Assembly: GCF_037975245.1 (NCBI RefSeq)
Contig: NC_092568.1
Location: 7,609,501-7,673,500 of the forward strand
Length of the DNA stretch: 64,000 bases
From: Apostichopus japonicus
Taxonomy: Eukaryota; Echinodermata; Holothuroidea; Aspidochirotida; Stichopodidae
Reading direction: 5' to 3'
Made by a program: the position numbers and the translations under genes. Under the pieces are notes generated by a model, which did not search any database, was not told the origin of the DNA, and saw only the letters and a program-made list of their open reading frames with translations. This document shows positions 40,671 to 53,003 of the stretch, piece after piece; the first letter of the stretch is position 1; each line of letters begins with the position of its first letter.

Positions 40671-40802
40671 TCATGGACGTTAAATATGAATCTAAGAGAC
40701 TGGCTTCGGTCAGCTTGCGGCTTTGATAAGCCAGTGATAGCTAGTTACTGCTTGCAGGAGATTCTAAAATACATACATACATACACGCATACATACACGC
40801 AT
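40671..40802 (+). mobile_element. 5'-truncated SINE, family 3, tail to tail with its neighbour
   Basis: It matches the body of the 40803-41054 copy (CATGGACGTTAAAT, GGCTTCGGTCAGCTTGCGG, CTGCTTGC before the ACATAC tail) but on the opposite strand and without the tRNA head. The two CATA-repeat tails meet at about 40800. Confidence 0.68.
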
Positions 40803-41054
40803 ACATGTATGTATGTATGTATATGTGATCTTCCCGCAAGCAGGAACTCGCGAAAGAAGCCATGGAGGCTTATAGACTCGCAAGCTGACCGAAGCCAATC
40901 TCTCGGCACACATCCATTTAACGTCCATGTCGGGAAGTTGTAATTGAACAACACCCTTGCCAGACGACACACCTTGCTGTCGGCGGGGAATCGAACCGGG
41001 GATCTCATGACTGGGAGACGCCGGCGTTAACCACTAGGCTATACACTCCGCCTT
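40803..41054 (-). mobile_element. tRNA-derived SINE, family 3, near full length
   Basis: The minus strand starts with GGCGGAGTGTATAGCCTAGT (box A) and has a perfect box B GGTTCGATTCC. A roughly 170-bp body follows, including GGCTTCGGTCAGCTTGCG, and it ends in an ACATAC simple repeat. The head is preceded by two more direct copies of GGCGGAGTGTA. Confidence 0.72.
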
Positions 41055-44000
41055 ACACTCCGCCTACACTCCACATATCACACTGAGAACATGGACACTG
41101 AGAATTAATACTTATATACATAGGCCTACATATATATATATTTATTTATATGTATTTATATAGTCTTACCTCTAGTGTGCATTAATGTTCTACGATTCCA
41201 ATGATATCGTTGTCTTGGACGATGCTGTGCGCGAGTGTTTGTTAGCCCTTTGGATAGTGACCATATAGTTTCACTGCAGCATAGCATATGTCCTATTCAA
41301 ACTCAACTGACTAGAGGTTACGTCTATAGAATTGTTACTCGTTGTAAACCGTTTATCTAGGTTTACATGCTGGTTTGTTCATCATAATAGTGGTAATATT
41401 ACACAGTGTATGTAGTCTGTTGTGAGTATGAAGTTCGCATCCGGCGAAGCGAGGGGCAACATATACTGTGTACGTGTATTGCATATATTTCATATATAGA
41501 CTTATGTGGATCGGTATTGAACGTAACGCAATTATAACTGTAGCTCTATGGAGTGCTATACGTTCACTGAGACTGAATTCCGTACGTAGGATTCATAATA
41601 AGAGGTAAAATGTATGATTTCGCAGTTTCACGCTGCACTACAGCCTACACTGAACTCGACAGATTGTTCTCCCTGTAGGCTATTTGTAGTGATGTACACG
41701 TAGTTGAGTGGTGTGGAGGGTTGGTAGTTACATGAATGGAGGGGGGGGGGGGGTGGAGGGGTGGTGGCGACAGCAGAATGGCGGTAGCGTAATGCCTATA
41801 ACACAATTACAAACTGATGATCACTATACTTGCCCTAAATTGTAGATACGAAAGCTAAAAATAAAAAGGTTAGTTTCGAGAATAGCAAGATAGGAGACTT
41901 GTTAATGGCAATTAATTTTTATTCGCTATACATGCTTTACGAAGGTTTCCTATTCTGTGACGAATTATCTGAGGGCGCTACACGTCTGTAACAAGATTTT
42001 GCTGAAATGAACCAAATGTGGTTCATTGGGGAAAAGAAAAGAAAGAATGAAAAATATCTACTCCTATGTAATTAAAATATTGTTATCATTAATTGCACCT
42101 GTTGTTTGCGTGGTTTGATTGTTATTGAAAATCGTCGTTATATATAGTGTGTTTACATAAAAAATAAAATTTTAAAAGAAAAGTAAGGTTATAAACCCAA
42201 CTTACGATGGTATACATATATCCATTAAATACATATCTTGACAGTTTGCCCCAACGAGTCTAAAATTAATTGTTTGAGCTTGGTTATAAAATACGATAAG
42301 AAAAGGGTGCGGGAAGAGAAGAAAAGAAACTGCTATCCATTAATAACCTTGTCGAGTACAAATAATCCGCTAAAGCAAATCCATATGGTGTCCAATCTTT
42401 CTAAGTCTAATTTAAAAGGGACGTTGCTAAGGTGAATTTTTGTACGATTTTAATATCACACGTGTACCTTTACAGTTTAATTATATTTTTTATATTAATT
42501 GCAAAATCAAACGTCATATCGACAAATTAGCTAGTTCAAAGGTAATTTATTAAACTATACTTCTTTGGCGATAAGATGTTCTGAAACAATAATTTATAGT
42601 AATGCCATGATACATGTAGTCATTTATTGTTTTACAATAGAAACGTTTGTGATAACATCTTCCTTTCGAGGACAGAGTTGTAATAAGTGTTTAGGTATAG
42701 ATGAGAGGGAAGGGCGGGGGGGGCACCAAAATGGCCACACATCAGTGTTAAACCTATAGCAACTGGATCCTTTAAAAAGTAGCAAAAGTGCCAGGCAAAC
42801 ACATGATTAAATTTGCGTTTCATATATACCTCATGAAACGTGAAACTTTCTTTCTTGAAAATTTGAACAAAAAGAGTACTAAAATTCCAGACCCCGCCAC
42901 AAGCTTTCTGAACAATCACCTTTTGATAGCTTCCTATAAGCCACTAATAAATGTAGCAAAGGTGGTCGAGAAGCGCATCAACTCTCTCCTGTTAAAACTG
43001 AAAATATCGAAATCCTTGTCAAACCGGATAGCAGTCAAGTTCCCACATTCCCCTCCCCAAACAACCTTTATCCAAACGACTAATTATGTCATTCCATTCG
43101 TATAAATCAAAGTATGTTGGATTATAAAGCTGGACAATATGAAATCCGTACCATGCAGTCCTTTATAGGGATGGTGTTCCTTCTCCACCGACACCATGAA
43201 GGAAGATACAACTTGATAAGCAGAGTTGGTAGAAGTAGTCAGTCAAATACTTAAGACTTTTAACTTCTTTTTTTTGCTATTTCAAAACACAGTAAAATAT
43301 CTCGATAAAAACCCCAACAAAATAGAGCCACAAATAAACCTTTGTTCAACTCTAGGAGGCTGAAACAATGTAGTATACGACATACCTGACGTTACGTTCT
43401 TCTCATGGACGTCCGGGTTAATGAACGGTTATCCGTCCAAAGAGTTAACCAATTAACCGACCAATCATCCATGCAATAATTGAATATTTAGCTTGCCATA
43501 TTCAGTTAGGAGTGAATTAGTTTGACAAGAAAAAAGGTGAAGAATTTGCTTTGACTACTTTGAAGAGAGAGGGTGGGGAGGGAGGGGGAGGGGAGACCTC
43601 TCTCCCTTGCCCCGTGGATATTAATGGTTCTCATTGTGGGTCTGAGGAGAAAGGAAGCGGGAGTAGGCTAGATGTCAGAACGATTTGTCTTCTGTCGACT
43701 GGTTTATCAGGTTCAGTAAACAGTATACCCAAATACGACAGGGTAATTAATTACATCCAAGTGAAAGGGCATTTCGTCTTGGAAAGAAGTAGACAGATGT
43801 TTCTATTTACCAGTGTATCGAATATTTGCCAAACAATTTATATTGCAATATCGCCTCTTTTGTCAGCAACTCAAAATAATCCAGATGCTCAAAATAAGTT
43901 ATAAATGATATATATTACCGCTGGTTCAGTACGCACGCTCATATATGCAAATGAGATTCTTTCAACAGGGTGAAAGCATAATTTATAATTATGACGTAAG

Positions 44001-44062
44001 CCATAGTCTCTGTTTATGGTCTCGTATGACAACCTTATAAGGCATTATATAAATCACCGTTT

Positions 44063-44093
<31 letters not shown>

Positions 44094-46381
44094 AGTTCTA
44101 TAAGTGAAGACAATAGTTATTAATTAATTATTACTAGCAGTCAACACAGTACGGTCTATACCCCCAATTTTAAGAACTAATATGAAATGTTTCCCAAAAT
44201 ACTTCTTTTAAGATATTTGTACACAGTGCTATGGTTGCAGACTAGCCTAAACGCCTCGAAGGTAATCATGCATATCAACGAACTGTCCTTAAAAGTTGCC
44301 TAGTCCTGGGAACAGCATGAGTTGAAGTTTTGAAACATTTATTTAATTTAGTTAACTACCGTCATGTATGGTAAAGAGTAATTCCAAGGTTAAGAAGAGT
44401 CTTCTATGATGGAAACTGTTTGTTTTTTTCTATAGATATAGGTATAACTAACTGTGTAATATTTAACACATGAACCACGAGTGTTGTTCAAAATATCGAG
44501 AGGAATTCAAGTTCGATATGAGTAAAATTTGCCGCTTGGAGGTTTTTTGATAAAGCCACATAATTCAGACGTTCTTTCAATGCTAAATTAGGTATATAAC
44601 AGCAATGCCGCCGTTATTTCCATAAGTGCATTGTGCGACGACAGTTCAAAACTTAAAACCTGAGTTACAGCTAATTGCCTTAGAAAACACAGATTACTAT
44701 TATTATTTTTTTCTTCAAAATAACTAGAATTACCGTTGCAGGTAATAACAGATTTTATGTCAGAAAGCCCGAGAAACTAAAATCAATAATGGCTGCAACA
44801 CTAAATAACCCAGAACAGGGAAAGTGGATAATCTTCATAAAAGGACGCTAACTTTTCAGTGAACGGACAAGCTGGTCGAGATTTAAAGGGAGGCACAAGG
44901 AAAACACTCAAGCTGATATATAATTATAAGAAAAGTCAACAAAATGAGTGATGTTTTTACAACTGTCAGCCTTTCTGCTCAAGATATTGGTCTTAAAATT
45001 TGCTTGCGTCTGAAAAGCACCTTTAAGCACCTATAAGTCTAAATTGATGATCACGTCGGCTCCTCGATATAGCCCTTAAATGTTAACTTAACAGAACACA
45101 TTCCACTAAATATGATCAGTTTATTTCATGTTGTGTCTCTACGGTTTCTTTTTCTCACGACATCGGAATACAGTACCAGCTCATGCCCGTACAAGTGATT
45201 ATTTTAGAGGCGGGGGGGGGGGAGGGGTGTTAATTTAAAGTTATGGACTGGCGTCCAAAGGGAGGATCTAAGGGGAACGGGGTTCCCTTTACCCTCTGTG
45301 AATTGTTTGTATATTAGTAATTAAGGCTGTTTAAATGCAACATGGTGCGTTCTTTTTGCAACTTATAAGGAACATCTTCTTTTCGAGGAATTTCAATTCG
45401 TCCGTAGACCTATTGAAATTTTCTTAACTTTGTTGAACATGATCAAGCGTTTAGATTAATTTCTGCAGATCTCATAATTTATGCACAAAAAACGATATTA
45501 ACGGTACATCACATACGTACCATGTTTTCGTTGGTTTCTGCTCGATTTGTGGAAGATACGGACTGTCGGACCGGGGAAAGTTACGTCGAGAAAGTAATAC
45601 ATGGGAAGGATATTTTATGCAACTAAGGGCCAAGGTACGCTTGTGCAGGTGAATGTGTTCAGCTCCGTCAGTAAATCACCAAATCCCTCTCGAAAATGGT
45701 AAACCTCGGACGCCGAAACAGTTTGTCCAATTGAAACAGAATATATGATTGTAGTGTGTAGTATCTGACTTCATGCATGCTGCAAGGGGGCTATGAGGGA
45801 GGGGAGGGTTAAAGCTGTGCTCCAGGGGCGTGGCCAGCTGTACCTGATATATGAAACATGTCAGTCTGTGCGGTCTTTGCAAATCTGTCTTCACCCTCAT
45901 CCCGATGGAACCCTTGGTGACGCCATAGCTCATAATGAAGGAAGTCACTTACGCCACGTATACGTACAGCCTATGCTTTATCAAATGTGATTGCATTCTC
46001 TCCACTCCGCAAATAAACCATAAAATGAAGTTTCGCGTTCTCTGAAAAAAGAAAACAAAAAGTGGATATAATAAATTATACTTCTAAAGACGACGTCAAT
46101 ATTTTCTATCATAGGAGGAATTCGAGTGGAGCCTTTAGAGAACGTGGTTTTGGGTTGGGTCACAGCAAACAAACTGTTGAAATGCTGGGTAAGTTCGGTT
46201 TCCTAACAAAGTTATAACACGAGCAATAAAAATGTATAGTTGTGCAAATCATTGGCTAATGCTACCACTAATAAAGACAGTCTTAAAGGATGTTGCCAGT
46301 GATTGATGACTGATTGGAAGGTTTCATATCTTTAGCTTCTAAAGAGCTTTTCAGCAACCATGCTATATTCTATTTTAAATA

Positions 46382-46410
46382 GCATAAAACTTCGGAACTG
46401 TATTTTCTCA
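46382..46410 (+). promoter_or_regulatory. Core promoter of gene D (TATA-like GCATAAAAC plus initiator-like TTTCTCA)
   Basis: GCATAAAAC at 46382-46390 is followed about 13 nt later by TTTTCTCACTTCAATTCA. The same pair lies upstream of E and F at nearly the same distance from the ATG (116 nt here, 110 nt in E and F). Conservation at fixed spacing supports a TATA/initiator pair giving a roughly 90-nt 5' UTR. No transcript evidence. Confidence 0.55.
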
Positions 46411-46497
46411 CTTCAATTCATATCAAATCAACGACATTGTTAGACCACGAAATTAATCGGTGTTTTGAAGACACGTTTTGATATTCGCTTTTAGACC

Positions 46498-49400
46498 ATG
46501 AAAGCTTTTATTTTGTTGATCCTACTTGGATCTATTTCATTCTGCTTCAGCTATGGAAATGTAAGTTAAATATTCACTTATATATTTTAATATGTTTTTC
46601 CTGTGAAATCCATTTTTTAAATTTAGTAACATAAACATGTGTTGTATATTCAATTCGTAGGTGGAGGTTAAGAAAAATGCTGTCATCGTTCACTTTAGTT
46701 TTATTTACTTTTTTGTTTTGTAATCATCATAAGTGTGATATTAATATATTCAAATATATATCTGAAAAATAACATCTCTTAACAGCATGAACTTAAGTAG
46801 TATGTTTAGCATATATACCATGTCTCTTTGCACGTTTTGTTTTCATGGAATTTTCCAAGCAAAATTCCTTCGATGAGTAATCGGTCCCTTTTGATCTTTT
46901 ACTGGGATATAAGAAAGGAGATTTAAATAAATCAGGATCATATTTGAAGAATCGTCCCAAAATCACGATACATTATAATGAAAATCGAATATTGGTCGGA
47001 ATTCGTAAAACATCATTTAAATCATGATTTGTATTATTGTAACCATAGATAATTGTTATATATTATTTTGGCATAAAGTAATTGTGCCATCAGCAATGAC
47101 ATCTAACTGATAAACGAATATATACCTAGACGTAATTACTCTCTAAAGTAAAAAAAATATCCATGATGCTAAATGAGGAATAAAAGTCACCGCTTTACCC
47201 TGATGTACACAAGAAGACCAAAAAGAGATTGGCACCATGTAACACTAAATTGGTTATTTTCACGTCTAAAGAAAGCTATTCAATAAATTTCTGTATCATA
47301 GCTTATTATGATAAGTCTACTAAAATCTGTAAGATACCAAAATCGTAGATAGGAAAACAATGTTTACAAGACCAGAAAATCGATACCAGCATCAAGTTTG
47401 TAAACCAAGTAAAAATGAAGTTGAAGAAAAACTATTGATTACCGGGGAATATATGTTGTATTCACGAACAGTTTTCAGAACCTATAGGGCTGAAAACTCC
47501 CGGAAAACATTTTTTAAGGTATTTTTTGGGGGGGGGGGGGCAGGGAGCTGGGTGGTGAGTGTTCTTCACAAAGATCTCTGTTAAATAAGTCTTCGGGGTA
47601 AACGCCACAGGAAACGCAAGTGCTACAAATTGAAATCGATCTATCAACCCTTGGACTCCATGGTTCTACTTTACCATATTCCATGCACCTAGAAAGTTAC
47701 ATGAACTTTGTAGGGGGGGGGGGTCTCTGCAAGATATCATTAAAGAAATACGACTTATATATGTTAACTCTATCTACAGAAACATAATAATGGGAAATGT
47801 CGCACAATCGCACAACGCGTCGTGAATATAAGACCGGGTCGATGGAAATATTCAGAAATATAAAGGCTATGTTGGTAGTGATTTATAGACCCTTATTTGA
47901 AATAGGGGAGGCGATCTGCATCTTCAATGAGAGGAGTTTAAAAATATGGAAACGTGACTGAATTAAAATAGAAAAGCTTTACATTATATAATATAATATC
48001 GCTTACCTAACACCGATAGTATATTACATTATTAATCAGATAGTTGTCTAAACATTGTCAAACATTGCTAATTCGTAAAAAATGTGATCGTGTTTGTTAT
48101 TCAATGCATTGGCTGGTCTCTGGAAAGCAATAACATGCATCTAATGGATTAAGTTCTTGGCTAACACTTATAGTATGCACCCATGTTATTATATAAATAA
48201 ATAGTTGTCTAAATATTGCTAAGTCGTAAAGATATGATTGTGTTTGTGATTCGATTCATGGACTGGTCGCTGGAAACAGTGGTGGAGCTAGGGGTATTGG
48301 TCAGGAGGGGCGAGAATGGTCTGTAGGGGCGCTTTCGACATTATCTAAGCGGAGCGCCACAACAGCTTGGCGCGTAGCGTACAGAATCTCTTTGAGTAAA
48401 GATACTCCCTAGATCGCCGGAAATGACCCTTTCCGGGCCTGGCTAATTTGCGGATAAACGAAGAATAAATAGGTGTCATCGCCAAATTACACCAACAAAC
48501 TGTGACAAATGTCAATAGGTAGATGAGAGCGCAATAAAAAAGTCAATAATCGCGAATAAGTAAAAAGTGGTAAAGAGCTGAAAAGGGCGCCAGCAGTCCA
48601 CTTGAGTCCGTCAGGGGGGGGGGGGGCATCCTCCCCTGACTGTATGGACGCTCCGCCACTGGCTGGAGAGCAAATACAGGCATTTCTTTATGAATTAAGT
48701 TCTTATTGTAAATGTTTTATTAAATCATATTTCAACATACATACAGAACACCACTGGTGGTATTAAAAGGTTTAACTTGAATGTTTCACTTTTGTTTAAG
48801 GTCGAACTTGAGGAAAGGTCATTAGCAGATCCGGCTGCGAGACAAAAGCGGCAGTCAGGTAAATAATTGGAACTGTTGATGTAGATGTCAAACTTTATAA
48901 AATATATGTCCGTGCATATAGGACTGGACGATATAACACAGTTTCACCAAAGGCTTATTTCAACAGATTCAGACCATCAGCCTATACAACTGAATGCAGT
49001 CCTAACAATCAGTAATCGCTTCGTCCCATGTTTTCCTTTTAGTATGATCTGCACCAATATGCTATATAATGTTGTATATAGTTATGAATAATCATCAACT
49101 CAAACTGAACTAAACTGTAGTCTAAAGTAGAAAATATATTAACAAGTAGAACTCGTTTCTATGCCATTGAAAATTTGTTTCAAGTGAAACATTTGTGTGT
49201 CCTAAGCCTGTTTGTGTTCAATGTAACCCACATTTGAAGTAAATTATATTTTTATGGGACAACTGATTCTCAGCCACAATTGAATGTTAATAATCTCTGT
49301 GCCATATCCATGAATCATATTTTGTATTTTTCATCTGCTCCGTCCTAAAAATGATATTTGTTACAATGACCCACGTCTGAAACATAATAGAAAGAGTTTA

Positions 49401-52400
49401 GATCATATTAATCGTCTCTAACACTTACATAAATTTCTTCAATTGGATCCTTCTCAAACAGGTCTTTCGTGTCCCAAGGGGATTTCCCAAGGGGAGTACC
49501 CACGTGACTGCTATGATATTCTGCAATCTTGTTCCGGTCAGTCTCCACCAAGTGGTCAGTACTACATTCAACCAGATGGTGGTAATGTCATCAAGGTCTA
49601 CTGTGATATGGAAACTGACGAGGGAGGATGGACGGTAAGATGAAATGATATTACACTCTTTGTTGTAAAATGTTTATAAAAGTTCATTATTTGTGCATCT
49701 CACAACGCTAAACTGAACTGAAAACAGTTAAGTCGGCAATAATGAAATTTCCGAAGTAGTGACCTTATAATTAGCTCTTCTTTGAAGTGGAAAATGAAGC
49801 TTTTCTTAATAGGAAAGTATGTTATGTTCAGATTTCATTTAAGTAGCAACTTGGTGAGAACAATCCTATATGTACAGACGAAAAATGGATATGTTGTCAT
49901 TCGGAAACTATAGCCAATCATATTCAATTTTATGACAGTTATCTTTATTAATAGCTGGTCTATTTTCTGAAATGCAGACGTTTTGAGTTTTGCAATTGCT
50001 GATTGTACAGTATTGAAGCATGACGTAATAATTTCATATGTTTCAGTGTCAACACTATCAAGTACAGGGTTTCAGATTTTAGTAGCACCGTGACATGACA
50101 GGTTCACAAAATGGCAACTCTCACACATGACTGTTCAATTATAGGATATCTCGCAAACGTAACAACAGCCTTCGTAGATGTTTTGGGGGGGGGGGCTCAA
50201 GTGAAGACGACTGGGTGTGTGTCAGGGCGGACTGGGTCTTAAAACCGGCCCGGGGCATTTTCACTTAGACAGGCCCATTATTCATTGATATGTTACTGAA
50301 ATAGTGATCGCCGTCCTGGGGGATATTTCTAAGGGGAGGGGTGTCCCTCTCCTCCATTGAGATTTTTATTAAGTTAAGGAATGCCTAGATGCAAAATGGT
50401 GCTATATTTCTCAACTTTGTATACGGCTACAATAATCCTTTAACAAAGACCCAAAAATAATTTTCCAGAAGCAACACTTGATGAAACTGAGAAAAGTTAT
50501 AAACGTAAACAAAAGTAGACAAAAATATATGTTTAAGACTGGATTTTATTTAGTTTTTCAAGCATTTTGTGACAACATGCTTGACAAAAATGGAAAAAAC
50601 CTAAATAAAATCCACTAACGGACGGGTTGTAAATAGCACGTTGTTACGAACTAACAGACTAACTAACATGGTGATTTCATGGAAAAATTTCATAAAAACA
50701 TATTTCTAAACAGCCCGTCTGTATTCTATTAACTACTATGAAAATGGGCTGTAATTTTACTAGGCTCCCCAGCCCACCGGGCTTGGCCCAAATGCCAGTG
50801 TGTTAGTCCGCCACTGGTTTGTGTCCCCTCTAAGTTATCCAAAATTTTAAAGTTATCAGTTTCATGGATGGCGCATTATTGGTGCATGTAAAACCTGTGA
50901 AGTAGGTCGACACACATTACCTGTTATAGTGTTACAATGATGTGATTTGGAGTGATTTACTCGAGGCAAATCTACCAACAACAAAAAAACTTCAGTTGCC
51001 AACATTTTCCTTCGGTCCCAACCAGTTACAGAGCATTTGTAAACGTTTTTGTGAAAGTTAGTTTCTCTTTTTATCCAGATCCTTTAAAAGGAAATAATAT
51101 TTTAATATAATTTACTGGGTAAGGGCACAGATGAGTTTTCCACTTTAAACACCAAGTTCGTTCGTCAGCAGTCTTTGAATGTGGATGTGGATGAGTCAGA
51201 TCATTGGAAAGTTTAACTCCTTCACAAATCATTTTCTGTTCCAAACTAATAAAAAATCGGAAACATTGAAGTACCTAAATGGGTATAACAGGTATGTCAA
51301 GCAATATCCAAATATGTATTTTTACGATGGTAACTGAAGTAATATTCAGGTCACGTGGTAAAGTGTCATCTAAAGTGTAAACAACGTGTCAACAACTTCT
51401 CCAAAACGGATAGACCACTTTTTTTCAATCTTAATGGGAAGAATTTCCATGCTTGGTGGAAACTTGTGTCTGTTCATAAAGGGTATTTGCTATGAGCTTT
51501 TCAGCTCCATATATGGTCCTTTTGTGAAATATATATATCAAAGACCTATATAAATTCCTATGCATTGCATGGCAGAGTGTACAAAGAGTCATACATATTG
51601 AAGCCATATAAAGTGGTTCATTCATACATTGAATAGTTCTCATAATTTCATCTCGTTCAAGCCATGCTTCGTTATCTGTTCTATTACATATTTTGGAATA
51701 GTCACTGTATTACCTACTAGCAACATGGAGATAACTATCTTTAGTTATACCTGCATATTTTCACAAAGAAAGAGAGAAGGGGCGGTGTACGTAGGTCAGA
51801 TATTAATGTTCCTACTGGAAGCAACAGTTCATGGTCTTCGTTTTATAAGAAGTTTAGCCTGACTGTAGAAATACAGATTAGATAAGATAAAAGAGATAGA
51901 ATGAATGTGTGTTACCAATAACAACTGAAGGTTAATCATGTTTGTTCCCTTGTTATATTACAGGTCTTCCAGAGACGTATAGACGGCACCATTAACTTCT
52001 ATCGTTCGTGGTCCCAATATCAAACTGGGTTTGGGAACCTAAATACAGAGTTCTGGCTTGGAAACGACAACATTCACTATCTTACTTCCCCGAGAGACTA
52101 CGAGCTGAGGGTTGATATGAACAACACTTTAGGGAACCATTACTACGCCAAGTACAACAAATTCAGAATTGGCGACTCATTCTCCGAGTACCTTTTAGTG
52201 CTTGGAGCGTACTCGGGTACAACAGGTAAAATATAAACACACGTATGTAAGGTGTGCTGTATATTTGATTACTTCACATTTCATGACGGTTCAGTATATA
52301 CAGGGATACAATAAACATGCACCATGGCATAATGCTTGACGTAAATCGAGATAGAGTTGCTGCTCCGTCGTAGTTTCCAATGTTGGAAATATAATTCAGG

Positions 52401-53003
52401 GTGGTATAGGCAGACGATAGTTTTCTGTTGTTCAAGAAAAGCGTTGTGTTCTTGAATTATTGGAACTTTCAAACTGTTAAAGTCTAATTTGCATTTAGAA
52501 GAAGCCTATTCCATTAAATATACAAAGCTACCTACTCAAATTAAAACAGTTTTCCGATTATAGAACAAGTGTTTGCTCTCAGGAAACTATCTTTCAGTTA
52601 GACTGTGAGCTGAGGATTGATGTGAATAACTCTTCAGGACATTATTTCGTTTTTAATCATTGTTTTACTAAATAATGTTTCAAACAACAGGCAGAAATGG
52701 AAGTATATAAGTTGATTGATTGATTCTCTTTCCGAATGAATACATCCAGGTGATTCTCTCGCTGACCACAACACCATGAGGTTTTCTACGTACGATAATG
52801 ACAATGACGCTTATTCCGGCAACTGTGCGAGTCATTCATCACATGGAAGAGGAGCGTGGTGGTATAAAAGCTGTGTTTATTCAAATTTGAACGGTCAGTA
52901 CTACGGCTACAGTGGACGCCCCAGTATTTACTGGAGCCATCTGCCTGGTGATACTGACCAAATTCCTTTTGCCGAGATGAAGCTTCGTCCTCGTTCAACA
53001 TAA
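46498..53003 (+). CDS. Gene D: fibrinogen-like protein A paralogue, secreted FReD protein, 5 exons, 269 aa
   Basis: Exons 46498-46560, 48801-48858, 49462-49634, 51964-52225 and 52750-53003 join in frame (810 nt) with GT/AG borders. The product is a secreted fibrinogen-related protein of the kind that acts as a lectin in invertebrate innate immunity. Residues 1-18 ([18 protein letters not shown]) form a signal peptide. An acidic stretch ends at RQKR (35-38), a furin-type site that would leave an N-terminal Gln. The fibrinogen domain runs from Cys57 to the end. It includes [15 protein letters not shown], the calcium loop DNDND (201-205), a Cys211/Cys227 pair, and [18 protein letters not shown], which is typical of ficolin/tachylectin-type pockets. 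Unlike E it has Asp191 where E has Tyr. An in-frame TAG just upstream fixes the start at 46498. Introns 1 and 3 carry hAT elements not present in E. It closely resembles holothurian fibrinogen-like protein A. Confidence 0.93.
48040..48276 (+). repeat. Local tandem duplication in intron 1 of gene D
   Basis: The stretch AGTTGTCTAAA through GGTCTCTGGAAA occurs twice (about 48041-48126 and 48206-48276), some 165 bp apart. Gene E has one copy at the matching place (about 56693-56770). The hAT element at 48277 abuts the second copy. Confidence 0.6.
48277..48661. mobile_element. Non-autonomous hAT-type element (385 bp) in intron 1 of gene D
   Basis: Inverted ends CAGTGGTGGAGC and GCTCCGCCACTG are flanked by GCTGGAAA (48269-48276) and GCTGGAGA (48662-48669), a 7/8 target duplication. 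The aligned intron of gene E (near 56757-56775) reads straight through the empty site, so this insertion came after the D/E split. Confidence 0.85.
50223..50816. mobile_element. Non-autonomous hAT-type element (594 bp) in intron 3 of gene D
   Basis: Ends CAGGGCGGACTGG and AGTCCGCCACTG are inverted repeats. Flanks GTGTGTGT (50215-50222) and GTTTGTGT (50817-50824) match at 7 of 8. It holds the shared core at 50311-50404. The corresponding intron of gene E (58400-58440) lacks it, while the surrounding DNA aligns. Confidence 0.85.

Larger units (their letters stand above)
37898..46381. other. Intergenic DNA between gene C and gene D
   Basis: About 8.5 kb separating the divergent BBOX-like and fibrinogen-like arrays. 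It contains the TIR element at 38286, the SINEs at 39274 and 40671-41054, poly(G) runs and TA repeats, and a degenerate copy of the hAT core near 45246-45360. No protein-coding exon was recognised. Confidence 0.55.

Noticed and set aside
41166-41200. Possible 5' untranslated exon of gene C (minus strand CACTAGAG/gtaagac donor)
   Set aside because: Only a donor-like site; no convincing acceptor, promoter or counterpart in genes A and B.
48885-49091. 68-codon frame in intron 2 of gene D
   Set aside because: Intronic, with no matching frame in gene E.
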